From Euphorbia lathyris (taxonomy: Eukaryota > Streptophyta > Magnoliopsida > Malpighiales > Euphorbiaceae), in contig NC_088918.1 in the NCBI RefSeq assembly GCF_963576675.1, forward strand, positions 50,377,501-50,441,500: a DNA stretch of 64,000 nucleotides, read 5' to 3'. Numbering within the stretch: the stretch's first letter is position 1; each line of letters begins with the position of its first letter. A model generated the notes under the pieces. It was not told the origin of the DNA, searched no databases, and worked only from the letters and a program-made list of their open reading frames with translations. A program made the position numbers and the translations under genes. Positions 24,081-35,007 of the stretch are shown piece by piece.

Positions 24081-25550
24081 TGTGGTGTAATTTAACTGTG
24101 CATCGGATAATGTGTGACTGGCATAATAAATAACATGAAGCTTTTTATCCTTCCTTTGGCCTAAAACACATCCTACGACTAAGTCACTTGCATCACACAT
24201 GATTTCAAAAGGTAAATCCCAATCGGGTTTAGCAATTATGGGTTCACTGACTAAAGCTGCTTTCAATGTTTCAAAAGCTTTAACACAATCTTCATTAAAA
24301 TCAAAGGTTGAATCTTTCATGAGCAAATTAGTAAGTGGTTTGAAAATTACAGAAATTTTTTTAATAAATCTTCTGTAAAAACCTACATGTCCTAAAAATG
24401 ACCGTACTCCCTTAACAGTAGTTGGAGGGGGTAATTTTTCTATTACTGAAGTTTTTGCTCTATCCACTTCTAATCCTTTTTCAGATATTTTATGACCTAA
24501 AACAATTCCCTCGTCAACCATGAAATGACATTTTTCCCAGTTTAAAACTAAATTTGTTTCCTCACATCTAGTCAAAACTTTGTCTAAATTCCCTAAACAT
24601 GCATCAAACGAATCTCCATAAACTGAAAAATCATCCATAAAAACTTCCATGATATCTTCAATGAAATCGTTAAAAATTGCAGTCATACAACGTTAAAATG
24701 TTGCTGGTGCATTACATAGACCAAAGGGCATTCTCCTATATGCAAAGGTTCCATAAGGATATATGAAGGTTGTTTTATCTTGGTCATCCGGGTAAATATA
24801 AATTTGAAAGAACCCAAAATAACCATCTAGAAAACAATAAAAAGCATGACCGGCTATCCTTTCGATCATTTGATCAATGAAAGGTAGAGGAAAATGATCT
24901 TTCCTGGTTGCTTTATTTAGGTTCCTATAATCTATACAAACCCTCCAACCGGTGGTGGTTCGCGTAGGTATTAATTCACTTTCGTCATTCCTTACAACAG
25001 TTATGCCTCCCTTTTTAGGTACACAATGGATTGGACTAACCCATTCACTATCCGAGATAGGATAAATGATTCCATTGTCTAAAAGTTTAGTAATCTCATT
25101 TTTTACTACTTCTTTCATGTTCGGATTTAAGCGTTTTTGCCTATCCGCTTTAGGTGGCTTATCTTCTTCTAAGTGAATTCTGTGCATTACAATACTATGA
25201 TTAATTCCTTTTAAGTCTGAAATTTGCCATCCTATACTTCCTATCCTTTTTCTAACAACTTCTTTCAATTTTTCTTCTTGAACTTCAGTTAACTTGTTAG
25301 AGATAATGATAGGTAGAGAATCGCCTTCACCTAAGAAAGCGTACCTCAAATGGTTTGGTAACTCTTTAAGTTCTAATTTAGGAGGTATTACAATTGAAGG
25401 TGGAACTGGTCCATCTTCTCGAATCAAAGGCTCTGGGTCCTTATCTTCTAATTCTTCGCCCATTATTGGTTCTATTATTTCTTCTTTTTGAATAATGTTA
25501 TTAACACATTCTTCAACTAAATCAAGTTTCATACAAGCGAATTCCTCCAT
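24069..25550 (-). pseudogene. Reverse transcriptase and RNase H of outer Athila-type element
   Basis: RT blocks in order: GWRVCIDYRNLNKATRKD, HFPLPFIDQMIERIAGH, FAYRRMPFGLCNAPATF and the catalytic FMDDFSVYG (near 24640), then [21 protein letters not shown] and the RNase H start IMCDASD. An in-frame stop near 24692 splits RT between LCNAPATF and the catalytic motif. FMDD in place of YMDD-type spacing is usual in Athila-group RT. The frame is open from 25550 to 24693 and from 24686 to 24069. Confidence 0.93.
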
Positions 25551-25556
25551 AGGATA

Positions 25557-26309
25557 TTATATCGCTTTGTTCATATTAAACTCGATCTCATCTTCTCCTA
25601 TCCTTAAAACTACTTTCCCTTCCGACACATCAACTAGAGCACGTCCCGTGTTCATAAACGGTCTGCCAAAAATTAGTGGACAATTAATGTCATATGCAAA
25701 GTCTAATATAACGAAATAGGTAGGAAAAATAAATTTGTCAACTTTAACTAAAACGTCCTCAATTATACCATATGGTCTCTTAGTGGTTTGATCCGCTAAT
25801 TGCAAAACCATATTGGTACGTTTGATATCTTCTTCTAAACCTAACCTATTAAAAATAGACAACGACATTAAGTTTATACTCGCTCCTAAATCACAAAGAT
25901 AGCTTCGGAATTCAATATCTCCCAACTTACATGGAATGGTAAAACATCCGGGATCTTTGAGTTTTATGGGCAAATTGCTTGACACTATTAAACTACAGTC
26001 CTCAGTTAGTGAAATGGATGAAATTCCTTCCCAACTAATTTTCTTTGAAATTAAATCTTTTAAGAACTCACCATAGTTAGGAATTTGCGTAATCGCATCC
26101 ATAAACGTCAAATTAATATGCAAATTTTTAAGTTTGTCCAAAAACGTTAAAAGTTGTTTGTCATAGTCCTTATTTCGGACTTTGTGTGGAAAAGGTGGTT
26201 TGGGTACAAAAGTTTTTGTACTTGAGTCAATTGGTGAACTATTAGTGTTTGATATATCTTCTTTGGATTTTGGTAAATCAGTTCCTGGTAAAGTTGAATC
26301 TCCAGGCAT
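25557..26309 (-). pseudogene. Protease region of outer Athila-type element
   Basis: The frame contains the retropepsin-like active site CDLGASINLM (D140 of this frame, near 25890) and a later LIFGRPFMNTGRAL block, which are typical of Athila-group proteases. It is part of the gag-pol frame; the ATG at 26309 is only the first after an upstream stop. A stop at 25557 separates it from RT, where the inner copy reads through. Confidence 0.9.
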
Positions 26310-26429
26310 TTCCGGACCTAAGTAATTTTTCCCTGAACGAAGAGTGATAGCCTTTACATGCTCTTTCAGATTTTCTTCTGTATGGCTGGGAAGACTTCCC
26401 TCTTTGCGGGATGGAATTGATTTAGCAAG

Positions 26430-27099
26430 TTATCCAATTTGGACCTCCAAATTATGGATGCTAGATGAATGGTTTTTAATAAGCTGATCGAATTTATTCT
26501 CGATCCGTTTAAAACCATCGTCGTGATTACTTATTTTTCCACTCATAGCATCTATAAATTTGTCGATTTTAGAAGATAAAGTGTTAATCGTATCCCTGGA
26601 TTGATTTTGATAATTATTGGTATGATTTTGATTAGCATTTGCATTTTTATTATTATTATTATCTTTCCAATTAAAGTTAGGATGATTCCTCCATCCAGAA
26701 TTATAAGTACTAGAATAAGGATTATTAGTTTGGTTTTGCCCTTGGACAAAATTTACCGGTTCGATCTCGCTCATACCTTCATAATCCACATCCGTTTGGA
26801 TTGGATTACCGTTGGCATTGCACGGTGCCATAAACCTATCAATTTTGTGCGATAAGGCAGAAAATTGGGCTTGTAACATCACGACTGGATCAAGATTCAC
26901 TATACCTTTAACTGAAGATGTGTTTGAGGATGATGGTTTCGCAACCGGTATGTGTCCACGTTCTGCAGGCCACATACTGCTGTTGATTGTCATTTCCTCC
27001 AAAAGTTCTCTTGCTTGGGCTGATGTCTTCTTCATAAATAACCCTCCCGACATAGCATCTAATGAACCTCTAGTTGTAGGATTTAATCCATTATAAAAT
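26430..27099 (-). pseudogene. gag, C-terminal part (outer element, split by insertion)
   Basis: The readable frame runs leftward from the insertion junction at 27099 (FYNGLNPTTRGSLDAMSGG) to a stop at 26430. It has an Asn-rich stretch typical of Athila gag and a C-terminal KISNHDDGFKRIENKFDQLI helix. No CCHC knuckle is visible in this part. The 5' part of the same gene is at 39071-39575. The stop at 26430-26432 is shared with the inner copy (see 28363-28365). Confidence 0.88.
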
Positions 27100-28086
27100 T
27101 GTTAAGCCCAAAATATACCTAAAATATCATTAATATTTACATCAGTTTTGCTACGAATTCGTACTATTTATATCTGTTTAGCGTACTTTTACTTCTGAAT
27201 ATGTTTCTTTCATGCAAGGTACCTGAATATTTGGTAAAATCCAAATAGGAACGAAAAGATGATAAAAACAGAAGAAAAACCCTACAAAAGGAGTCAAAGA
27301 CGACGAAAATCAAACGCGCCAGAACGAGGACGAGGACGAAGTCAGAAACAGAGTAAAAACCTCTGTGTCGCGACCGAGAATCCTCCATTCTCGATCGCGA
27401 CATACGTCGACCATCAATTTCTCCCTTCTTTTCAAAGGCTAAAACCTGCTCCCCCATTCTCGGCCGAGAATTAATTATTCTCGGTAAGATCAGAATTTCC
27501 AGAAGGGCTATTCGTACACATTCGTTTTCAAAGAAACGCGTCCGTTCGATTGGATAAGAACGCCTCTTCACAGCAGACATGTTCTTTAAACCCGACTCTT
27601 CAACATCTATAAATAAAGAGTCGATTTCAGAGTTGAGGATATATTGAAGAGAAGATTAGTATAGAATTAATGCAGAAATTCTGAGTCAAGCGATTCAGAG
27701 TTAGAAGTTCGATTTTGTAAAAAGCAATATGATGTACACACATTGTTTATTAAATAATTACAAACACAGTAGCGTTTAGATTTGTTCATATTAGTTTACA
27801 TTTTGGTAGTAGATAGACCAATCTCTATTCCGAAGATTCAGCGAGAAGATTTAGTAGAGGATTCGCCCCAGGAGCCTGACAAACTCTAAACGAGGTTCAA
27901 GGAAAGGATTGACAACCCGTTCGCTTGAAAGTCGTCGAAAGCTTCCATGCTTCTTATTCTCTGTAAACTTGTATCAAATTCATATTTCATCTAATAAAGT
28001 TTATTCTATTCGATAGATTTTTATGTATCACTTATGGTAAATGATCCGAAGTGAGTTCTGGTGTTTTCATTAATACGTAGTTGAAT
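27100..28086 (+). repeat. 5' LTR of inner element, truncated
   Basis: It aligns with 37608-38594 almost base for base and stops at GTAGTTGAATT, after which gag sequence begins. The palindrome H2 (27365-27403), H1 (about 27456-27493) and TATAAATA (27608-27615) are all retained. About 475 bp of LTR, the primer site and the first half of gag are deleted. Confidence 0.92.
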
Positions 28087-28365
28087 TGCAATACTTCTAA
28101 TCCTGGATGGAGAAATCATCCTAACTTTAACTGGAGAGATAATAATAATAATGCAAATGCTAATCAGAATCGTACCAATAACTATCAAAATCAATCCAGG
28201 GATACGATTAGCACTTTATCTTCTAAAATCGACAAATTTATAGATGTTGTGAGTGGAAAAATAAGTAATCACGACGATGGTTTTAAACGGATCGAGAATA
28301 AATTCGATCAGCTTATTAAAAACCATTCAGCTAGCATCCATAATTTGGAGATCCAAATTGGATAA
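28087..28365 (+). pseudogene. gag, C-terminal fragment (inner element)
   Basis: The fragment starts at the deletion junction (GWRNHPNFNWRDNNNN) and ends at a TAA at 28363-28365. It matches 26430-26700 on the other strand closely. The ATG at 28081 is created by the LTR-gag junction and is not a native start. Confidence 0.88.
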
Positions 28366-28485
28366 CTTGCTAAATCAATTCCATCCCGCAAAGAGGGAAG
28401 TCTTCCCAGCCATACGGAGGAAAATCTGAAAGAGAATGTAAAGGCTATCACTCTTCGTTCGGGGAAAAATTACTTAGGTCCGGAA

Positions 28486-29430
28486 ATGCCTGGAGATTCA
28501 ACTTTACCAGGAACTGATTTACCAAAATCCAAAGAAGATATATCAAACACTAATAGTTCACCAATTGACTCAAGTACAAAAACTTTTGTACCCAAACCAC
28601 CTTTTTCACACAAAGTCCGAAATAAGGACTATGACAAACAACTTTTAACATTTTTAGACAAACTTAAAAATTTGCATATTAATTTGACATTTATGGATGC
28701 GATTACGCAAATTCCCAATTATGGTAAATTCTTAAAAGATTTAATTTCAAAGAAAATTAGTTGGGAAGGGATTTCATCCATTTCACTAACTGAAGACTGT
28801 AGTTCGATAGTGTCGAGTAATTTGCCTACTAAACTCAAAGATCCCGGATGTTTTAGTATTCCGTGCAAATTGGGAGATATTGAATTCCCAAGTTGTGTTT
28901 GTGATTTAGGAGCAAGTATAAACTTAATGCCGTTGTCTATTTTTAATAAGTTAAGTTTAGAAGAAGATATCAAACGTACCAATATGGTTTTGCAATTAGC
29001 GGATCAAACCACTAAAAGACCATATAGTATAATTGAGGATGTTTTAGTTAAAGTTGACAAATTTATTTTTCCTACCTATTTCGTTATATTAGACTTTGCA
29101 TATGACGTTAATTGTCCACTAATTTTTGGCAGACCGTTTATGAACACGGGACGTGCTCTAGTTGATGTGTCGGAAGGGAAAGTAGTTTTAAGGATAGGAG
29201 AAGATAAGATTGAGTTTGATATGAACAAAGCAATGAAATATCCTATGGAGGAATTCGCTTGTATGAAACTTGATTTAGTTGAAGAATGTGTTAATAAGAT
29301 TATTCAAAAAGAAGAAATAATAGAACCAATAATGGGCGAAGAATTAGAAGATAAGGACCCAGAGCCTTTGATTCGAGAAGATGGACCAGTTCTGCCTTCA
29401 ATTGTAATTCCCCCCTATATTAGAACTTAA
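28486..29430 (+). pseudogene. Protease region (inner element)
   Basis: CDLGASINLMPLSIF near residue 139 is the protease active site, followed by LIFGRPFMNTGRAL. The frame runs on through MEEFACMKLDLVEEC until a one-base insertion near 29415, in a run of C, shifts it to a stop at 29430. Between 28366 and 28485 the same frame is readable after the gag stop, so gag and pol were one frame in the ancestor or were joined by readthrough. Confidence 0.9.
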
Positions 29431-29446
29431 AGAATTACCAAACCAT

Positions 29447-30889
29447 TTGAGGTACGCTTTCTTAGGCGAAGGCGATTCTCTACCTATAATTATCTCTAAC
29501 AAATTAACACTTGTTCAAGAAGAAAAATTGAAAAAAGTTGTTAGAAATAGAATAGGAAGTATGGGATGGCAAATTTCAGACTTGAAAGGAATTAATCCTA
29601 GTATTGTAATGCACAGAATTCACTTAGAAGAAGATAAGCCACCTAAAGCGGATAGGCAAAAACGCTTAAATCCGAACATGAAAGAGGTAGTAAAAAATGA
29701 GATTACTAAACTCTTAGACAATGGAATCATTTATCCTATTTCGAATAGTGAATGAGTTAGTCCAATCCATTGTGTACCTAAAAAAGGAGGCATAACTGTT
29801 GTAAGGAATGACGAAGGTGAATTAATACCTACACGAATCACCACCGGTTGGAGGGTTTCTATAGATTATAGGAACCTTAACAAAGCAACCAGGAAAGATC
29901 ATTTTCCTCTACCTTTCATTGATCAAATGATCGAAAGGATAGCTGGTCATGCTTTCTCTTGTTTTCTAGACGGTTACTCCGGATTCTTTCAAATTTATAT
30001 TTACCCGGATGACCAAGATAAAACAACCTTCACATGTCCTTATGGAAAATTTGCATATAGGAGAATGCCTTTTGGTCTATGTAATGCACCAGCAACATTT
30101 CAACGTTGTATGACTGCAATTTTTAACGATTTCATTGAATACATCATGGAAGTTTTTATGGATGATTTTTCCGTTTATGGAGATTCTTTCGATGCATATT
30201 TACAGAACTTGGATAAAGTTTTATCTTGATGTGAAGAAACGAATTTAGTGTTAAACTGGGAAAAATGTCATTTCATGGTCGACGAAGGAATTGTTTTAGG
30301 TCATAAAATATCTGAAAGAGGTTTAGAAGTGGATAGAGTAAAAACTTCAGTAATAGAAAAATTACCCCCTCCAACTACTGTTAAGGGAGTAAGGTCATTT
30401 TTAGGACATGCGGGTTTTTACAAACGATTTATTAAAAACTTCTCTATAATTTCCAAACCACTTACTAATTTATTAATGAAAGACCTAACCTTTGATTTCA
30501 ATGAAGATTGCGTTAAAGCTTTCGAAACATTGAAAGCAGCTTTAGTCAGTGCACCCATTATTGCTAAACCCGATTGGGATTTACCTTTTGAAATCATGTG
30601 TGATGCAAGTGACTTAGCCGTCGGATGTATTTTAGGTCAAAGGAAGGATAAGAAACTTCATGTTATTTATTATGCAAGTCACACACTGTCAGGTGCACAA
30701 TTAAATTACACCATAACCGAGAAGGAAATGCTAGCGGTAGTTTTTGCATGTGATAAGTTTAGGTCATACATGTTAGGTTCTAAAGTTATTATTTATACCA
30801 ATCACGCAGCTTTAAGATATTTATTTGCTAAAAAAGATGCAAAACCGCATATGATTAGATGGTTTTGTTGTTACAAGAATTTGATATAG
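29447..30889 (+). pseudogene. Reverse transcriptase and RNase H (inner element)
   Basis: RT blocks are GWRVSIDYRNLNKATRKD, FAYRRMPFGLCNAPATF and catalytic FMDDFSVYG (near 30157), followed by [12 protein letters not shown] and RNase H ([12 protein letters not shown], then [17 protein letters not shown]). In-frame stops lie at 29753 and 30227, and a one-base deletion near 30865 shifts the frame into integrase. RNase H is more complete than in the outer copy. Confidence 0.93.
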
Positions 30890-32385
30890 AAATTAAAGAC
30901 AAAAAGGGAGTAGAAAACCTTGTCGTCGATTATCTATCAAGACTCGAAGATGAAAACGGTCCTATAGGTGAAACTATCGGTATACGAGATGATTTCTTTG
31001 ATGAATATCTCTATCAAATAAAAAGTGTCATGTCACCATGGTATGCGGATATAGCAAATTATCTCGCAGCCAACGTTGTTCCAGAAGGATTAAATTTCCA
31101 TCAAAAGAAAAAATTCTTTTCTGACGTTAAACAGTATTTTTGGGAAGATCCTTTCTTGTTCAAAACTTGTGGTGATGGAATGATTAAGAGATGTGTTAGT
31201 GAAAATGAATACGGGTCTATAATGTCAGAATGTCATTCTAGCTCTTATGGAGGACATAATGGCGTTAGTAAAACAGTGGCCAGGATATTAGAATGTGGAT
31301 TCTTTTGGCCTACGTTGTTTAAGGACATCCGTTCATTTATTATTCATTGTGACAAATGTCAAAGAACCAAGAATTTAGGAAGGAAAGATGAGATGCCTCT
31401 CACAAACATGTTAGAAGTTGAAGTCTTCGACATGTGGGGAATAGATTTCATGGGACATTTTCCCCCTTCTTTGGGTAAAACTTATATATTAGTAGTTGTA
31501 GATTATGTTTCAAAGTGGGTTGAAGCAATTGCAACCCCGACAAATGATTCTAAGGTTGTTGTTAGGTTTTTTGAAGATATATTTTGTAGATTTGGTTGCC
31601 CTAGAGTCATTATAAGTGATGGAGGTACCCATTTCATAAACCGAAGTTTTGATGCACTTATGAGAAAATATGGAGTACACCACCGCATATCTACGCCATA
31701 CCATCCTCAATCGAATGGTCAGGCGGAGATATCAATTAGAGAACTCAAATGGATTCTAGAGAAAACAGTTTCGTCTTCAAGAAAAGACTGGTCTTGTAAA
31801 CTTAACAATGTGTTATGGGCATACTGTACTGCATTTAAAACACCAATAGGAATGACACCATACCGATTAGTGTATGGGAAAGCATGTCATTTACCAGTAG
31901 AATTAGAGCATAAAGCCTATTGGGCTATTAGAACACTTAACTTTGATTTACAACAAGCAGGTAAGAAACGTTTGCTCAACTTAAATGGGTTGGATGAGTT
32001 ACGTCATTTATCTTATGAAAATGCAAAAATATATAAAGAAAAAGTGAAAAAATGGCACGACACCAAGATTAAAGTCAAAAGCTTTAACATTGGGGATAAG
32101 GTGTTATTATTTAATTCACGGCTCTGATTGTTTCCAGGTAAACTTAAGTCTAGATGGACAGGACCATATTTAGTCGTTAAAACATTCAATTATGGATCTT
32201 TAGAACTAGAATGACCTAATGGAGTTCGCTTCAAGGTTAATGGTAATAGATGCAAAGTTTATTACGAAAATGTTCCAATTAAGGAAATTGAGTTCATAAC
32301 ACAATTTCCTGAAGATTGTTTCGTTAAATTTCGTATACTTTTTCTTCATTTTTGTTTTGTTTTGTTTGAATTTTTCCTAGTTTAA
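30859..32385 (+). pseudogene. Integrase (inner element)
   Basis: The long open stretch (30859-32127, 422 codons) has the HHCC zinc site ([11 protein letters not shown] to CDKCQR) and the catalytic triad D196 (GIDFMGH), D254 (SDGGTHF) and E290 (GQAEISIRE), and reaches the C-terminal domain at KVLLFNSRL. Stops at 32125-32127 and near 32211 interrupt the C-terminal part. The stop used in the outer copy is lost near 32317, so the frame would run to 32385. The first codon is only an internal ATG after a frameshift. Confidence 0.92.
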
Positions 32386-32625
32386 AATTTTTCATTTTTA
32401 GTTTTATTTTAGTTTTTATTTTTACACATAAATTTTATGATTCTTAGTTATTAGATGACTTTATATTAGATTTAGATACATGAAAATATGTTTAACTCAT
32501 GTTTTTAATAGGATTTTAGGTCAATAGTTTGACTAGGAAGAAATTCAGCGATTCTCAGCCGAGAATTTGGAATTCTCAGTTGAGAATTTACATTTTCAGA
32601 ATTGTCCAAACAGGTAAGGGATTTT
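32386..32625. other. Spacer between pol and ORF-A module
   Basis: AT-rich non-coding sequence. Near 32549-32590 GATTCTCAGCCGAGAATT and AATTCTCAGTTGAGAATT form additional imperfect palindromes related to H1. Confidence 0.6.
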
Positions 32626-32901
32626 CTGATCTTACCGAGAATTTATATTATCGGCCGAGAATCAGAAATATAGGGTTTCGACGCCTGATTTCCGCAAGGA
32701 AATCAGCGTGTCGCGACCGAGAATTGGGATTTTCGGTCGCGACACGGGTGTTTTCTGCACCATCAGACCTGTTTCTTCTTCATCCTGCAGACACAGCTTT
32801 TCAAACTCGAAAAATTGAGTTTCTTCAACTTTCAGAGGTATGATTTTATGCCTTTTCGCATCAAAACAACACCTCCTTTCGTCCTATGATTCCTATAAAT
32901 A
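32626..32901 (+). promoter_or_regulatory. Promoter-like module upstream of ORF-A (inner element)
   Basis: Order: H1 (TGATCTTACCGAGAATTT to TCGGCCGAGAATCAG, 32626-32663), H2 (GTGTCGCGACCGAGAAT to TTTTCGGTCGCGACAC, 32709-32746) and TATAAATA at 32894-32901 within a 6-bp inverted repeat ATGATT/AATCAT (32886-32907). The leader to the ATG at 33025 is about 125 bases. The H2-to-TATA gap (about 147 bases) is nearly the same as in the outer copy (about 150). Promoter activity is inferred. Confidence 0.65.
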
Positions 32902-33024
32902 AATCATAGAGGTCCAGATTTCTGTTACATCATTTTTCTTTTCATCCCTATCAGAAAAACTTCTAATATTCTAACACACCATTATCAAATAAATTACAAA
33001 AACATTTTTCGTTCCTCACAAACC

Positions 33025-33956
33025 ATGACTGCCAAACACAAATCCCCCAAACAGATTGCTGCTTCACGCAATAAGCGTCCTGACTTATCAGAACGCTACG
33101 GTGCGCCGTTTCCTATTTACAATCATGACGAAGGCAGACGCTACTATAGATTTCGCTATACGTTCTTCGTTGGTATGCTGTATATGGACGAGTTCTTAAA
33201 TACTGAACTCGGGATAAGCGATGACATGAATCGCTATTTAGAGAGATTGGGATGGACCAAGTTCGCCCACATGCAGTTTCCTATTATTGGAGACTGGATT
33301 CTCGAGTTTTTCTATATAGTTCGTTTCGTGAACAAACAAAGGGTGCGTCTCAGTTTTCGTCGAGATGGCGAAACCTTTACTTTTGGATACCCTGAATTAC
33401 ATGCCTGAGGGATACAATCAAATGTCATCCTGGCAAAGATATGACATCCACATATATATGGAGGATGCTAACGGGATTTTGGCGTTTCAATCCTCGACTC
33501 GCCTACAACCAATCCATCAACTCCAACTCGATGCTGTATCTACACAAATTTCTGTGTCACAGTTTGTTCGGTCGCACATTTAGTAGTGTGGTCAAAGACA
33601 CCGATTTATATGTCCTTGGAGATATATTCCAAGGTAATACAGTTGATACCTCCAAGATTCTGATGGAAGGTCTTGTTGCCGCTTCTCGATCCAAGGATAA
33701 GAAGATTGGTTTCGGCAATATAATATGTGGAATAATTCTCGGGACCAAGGGCACTATTTCTGTCCATTGGAGCGAGGCTGAATCTTTTCTGACTTTGGAC
33801 TATGAGTTATTGGAATGTGAAGGCCTCGTGAAGCGTATTTTTCGAGCAAGCCCGCATTTTCTTTCTACACCAGAACGTCAAGCTTTCGTGCAATTGAAAA
33901 TTGATCGCTATAGGGCTAGAGAAATCCCGATTGATAGGGATGAGTATATAGAATAG
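33025..33956 (+). pseudogene. ORF-A, ATHILA-ORF1-like accessory protein (inner element)
   Basis: It starts MTAKHKSPKQ at 33025 after a clean leader. The first frame (to 33408) covers LGWTKFAHMQFPIIGDW and RLSFRRDGETFTFGYPELHA and then hits a stop plus a frameshift near 33410-33440. The second (33441-33956) covers IWRMLTGFWRFNPRLAY, YLHKFLCHSLFGRTFSS and IGFGNIICGIILGTKG and ends RDEYIE. The total matches the outer copy. No known catalytic motif or membrane span; function unknown. The well conserved tail suggests it was under selection before this copy decayed (inference). Confidence 0.82.
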
Positions 33957-34570
33957 TTTTAGTTTATTAGTTTTCATTTTGTAAATATTTGTGTGTTTTG
34001 TAAATACTTTCTTTGTTTTGTTTTGTTTAATTTTGTACATATTAGATTCAATAAAAATTTCTATTCATTTGATTCAATTTCTTATTTTGATCTTGGTTAA
34101 ACTATCCTCAATCCATTTTTAATAAATCTAACTAAGGTTACTTATAGTCAGATACTGATGCTAGTAATGAACTCCTATGTTTTTTATATTTGAATTCTCA
34201 AAATATGTCCATAAATTCATCACATTAATCCTTTCATATTCTGTACTAATCAATTAAGAATTAATAAGTACATGACTTTGTATTTATTAATGAAGATTCA
34301 TTTAACTTACATGATTAAATGTACATTAATGTTTCATTAAATTCTTATTAATAGGTAAACCTTTGGTTTTCTTAACTTACATGAATTTGTATTTATTAGT
34401 GATTCATTATTTTTCCATTAATAAGGACAACCCTTTGGTTTTCCTTGAAATTTAATGTTTTACATTTATGTTTTTAAGTACATGAACAGTTTTAAAAAGG
34501 TTCAGGACATAATTTCTCAGAAAATTACACGAACAGAGTCAAAATGCACAAATACAGGTCACCAGGGACT
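33957..34570. other. Inter-ORF spacer (inner element)
   Basis: AT-rich stretch with repeated words such as CCTTTGGTTTTC, TTACATGAATTTGTATTTATT and ATTAATAAG between 34250 and 34450. No gene. The matching region of the outer copy is 20152-20855. Confidence 0.6.
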
Positions 34571-34763
34571 GATTCTCGGCCGAGAATTATGAATTCTCGG
34601 TAAGTTCAGCAAGACAGGCCAAAATTTAGAGCAATTTACTCTCTGAAATTGCCGTGTCGCAACCTGTAGGCACAATAATTTCGGATTTTTGCACTATTTT
34701 TGAGCCTATTCCTATTCCTATTCCTACTCTATCTATACTTAACTCTATTTCACCCTATATATA
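34571..34763 (+). promoter_or_regulatory. Promoter-like module upstream of ORF-B (inner element)
   Basis: H1 (GATTCTCGGCCGAGAATTAT to GAATTCTCGGTAAG) lies at 34571-34608, followed by a half H2 (GTGTCGCAACCTG, 34654-34666) whose second arm is lost. TATATATA at 34756-34763 is followed by a pyrimidine-rich leader of about 245 bases to the ATG at 35008. The full palindrome is kept at the same place in the outer copy (20029-20066). Confidence 0.6.
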
Positions 34764-35007
34764 CCTATTCCTTACACAAACCTCGCATCACCTCACTTTT
34801 TACCCAATTCCCTACTCTAAACTCTTCCCAATACATAACTTTTACTCATCCCAATTTATTCTTTACCCTTTCTAATCACTTAACCCTTTTCAACTACCAA
34901 ATTCCTCATTCAATTACACATTACAACTCCCAACTCATCTTCAACCTTTGCTCTTCTCTATTTTCATCTCTTATTCATCTATTTTTCAAACCCTAAACAC
35001 CATTAAC

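Noticed and set aside
28081..28086. ATG of the inner gag fragment as a real start
   Set aside because: It was created by the deletion that joined LTR to mid-gag.
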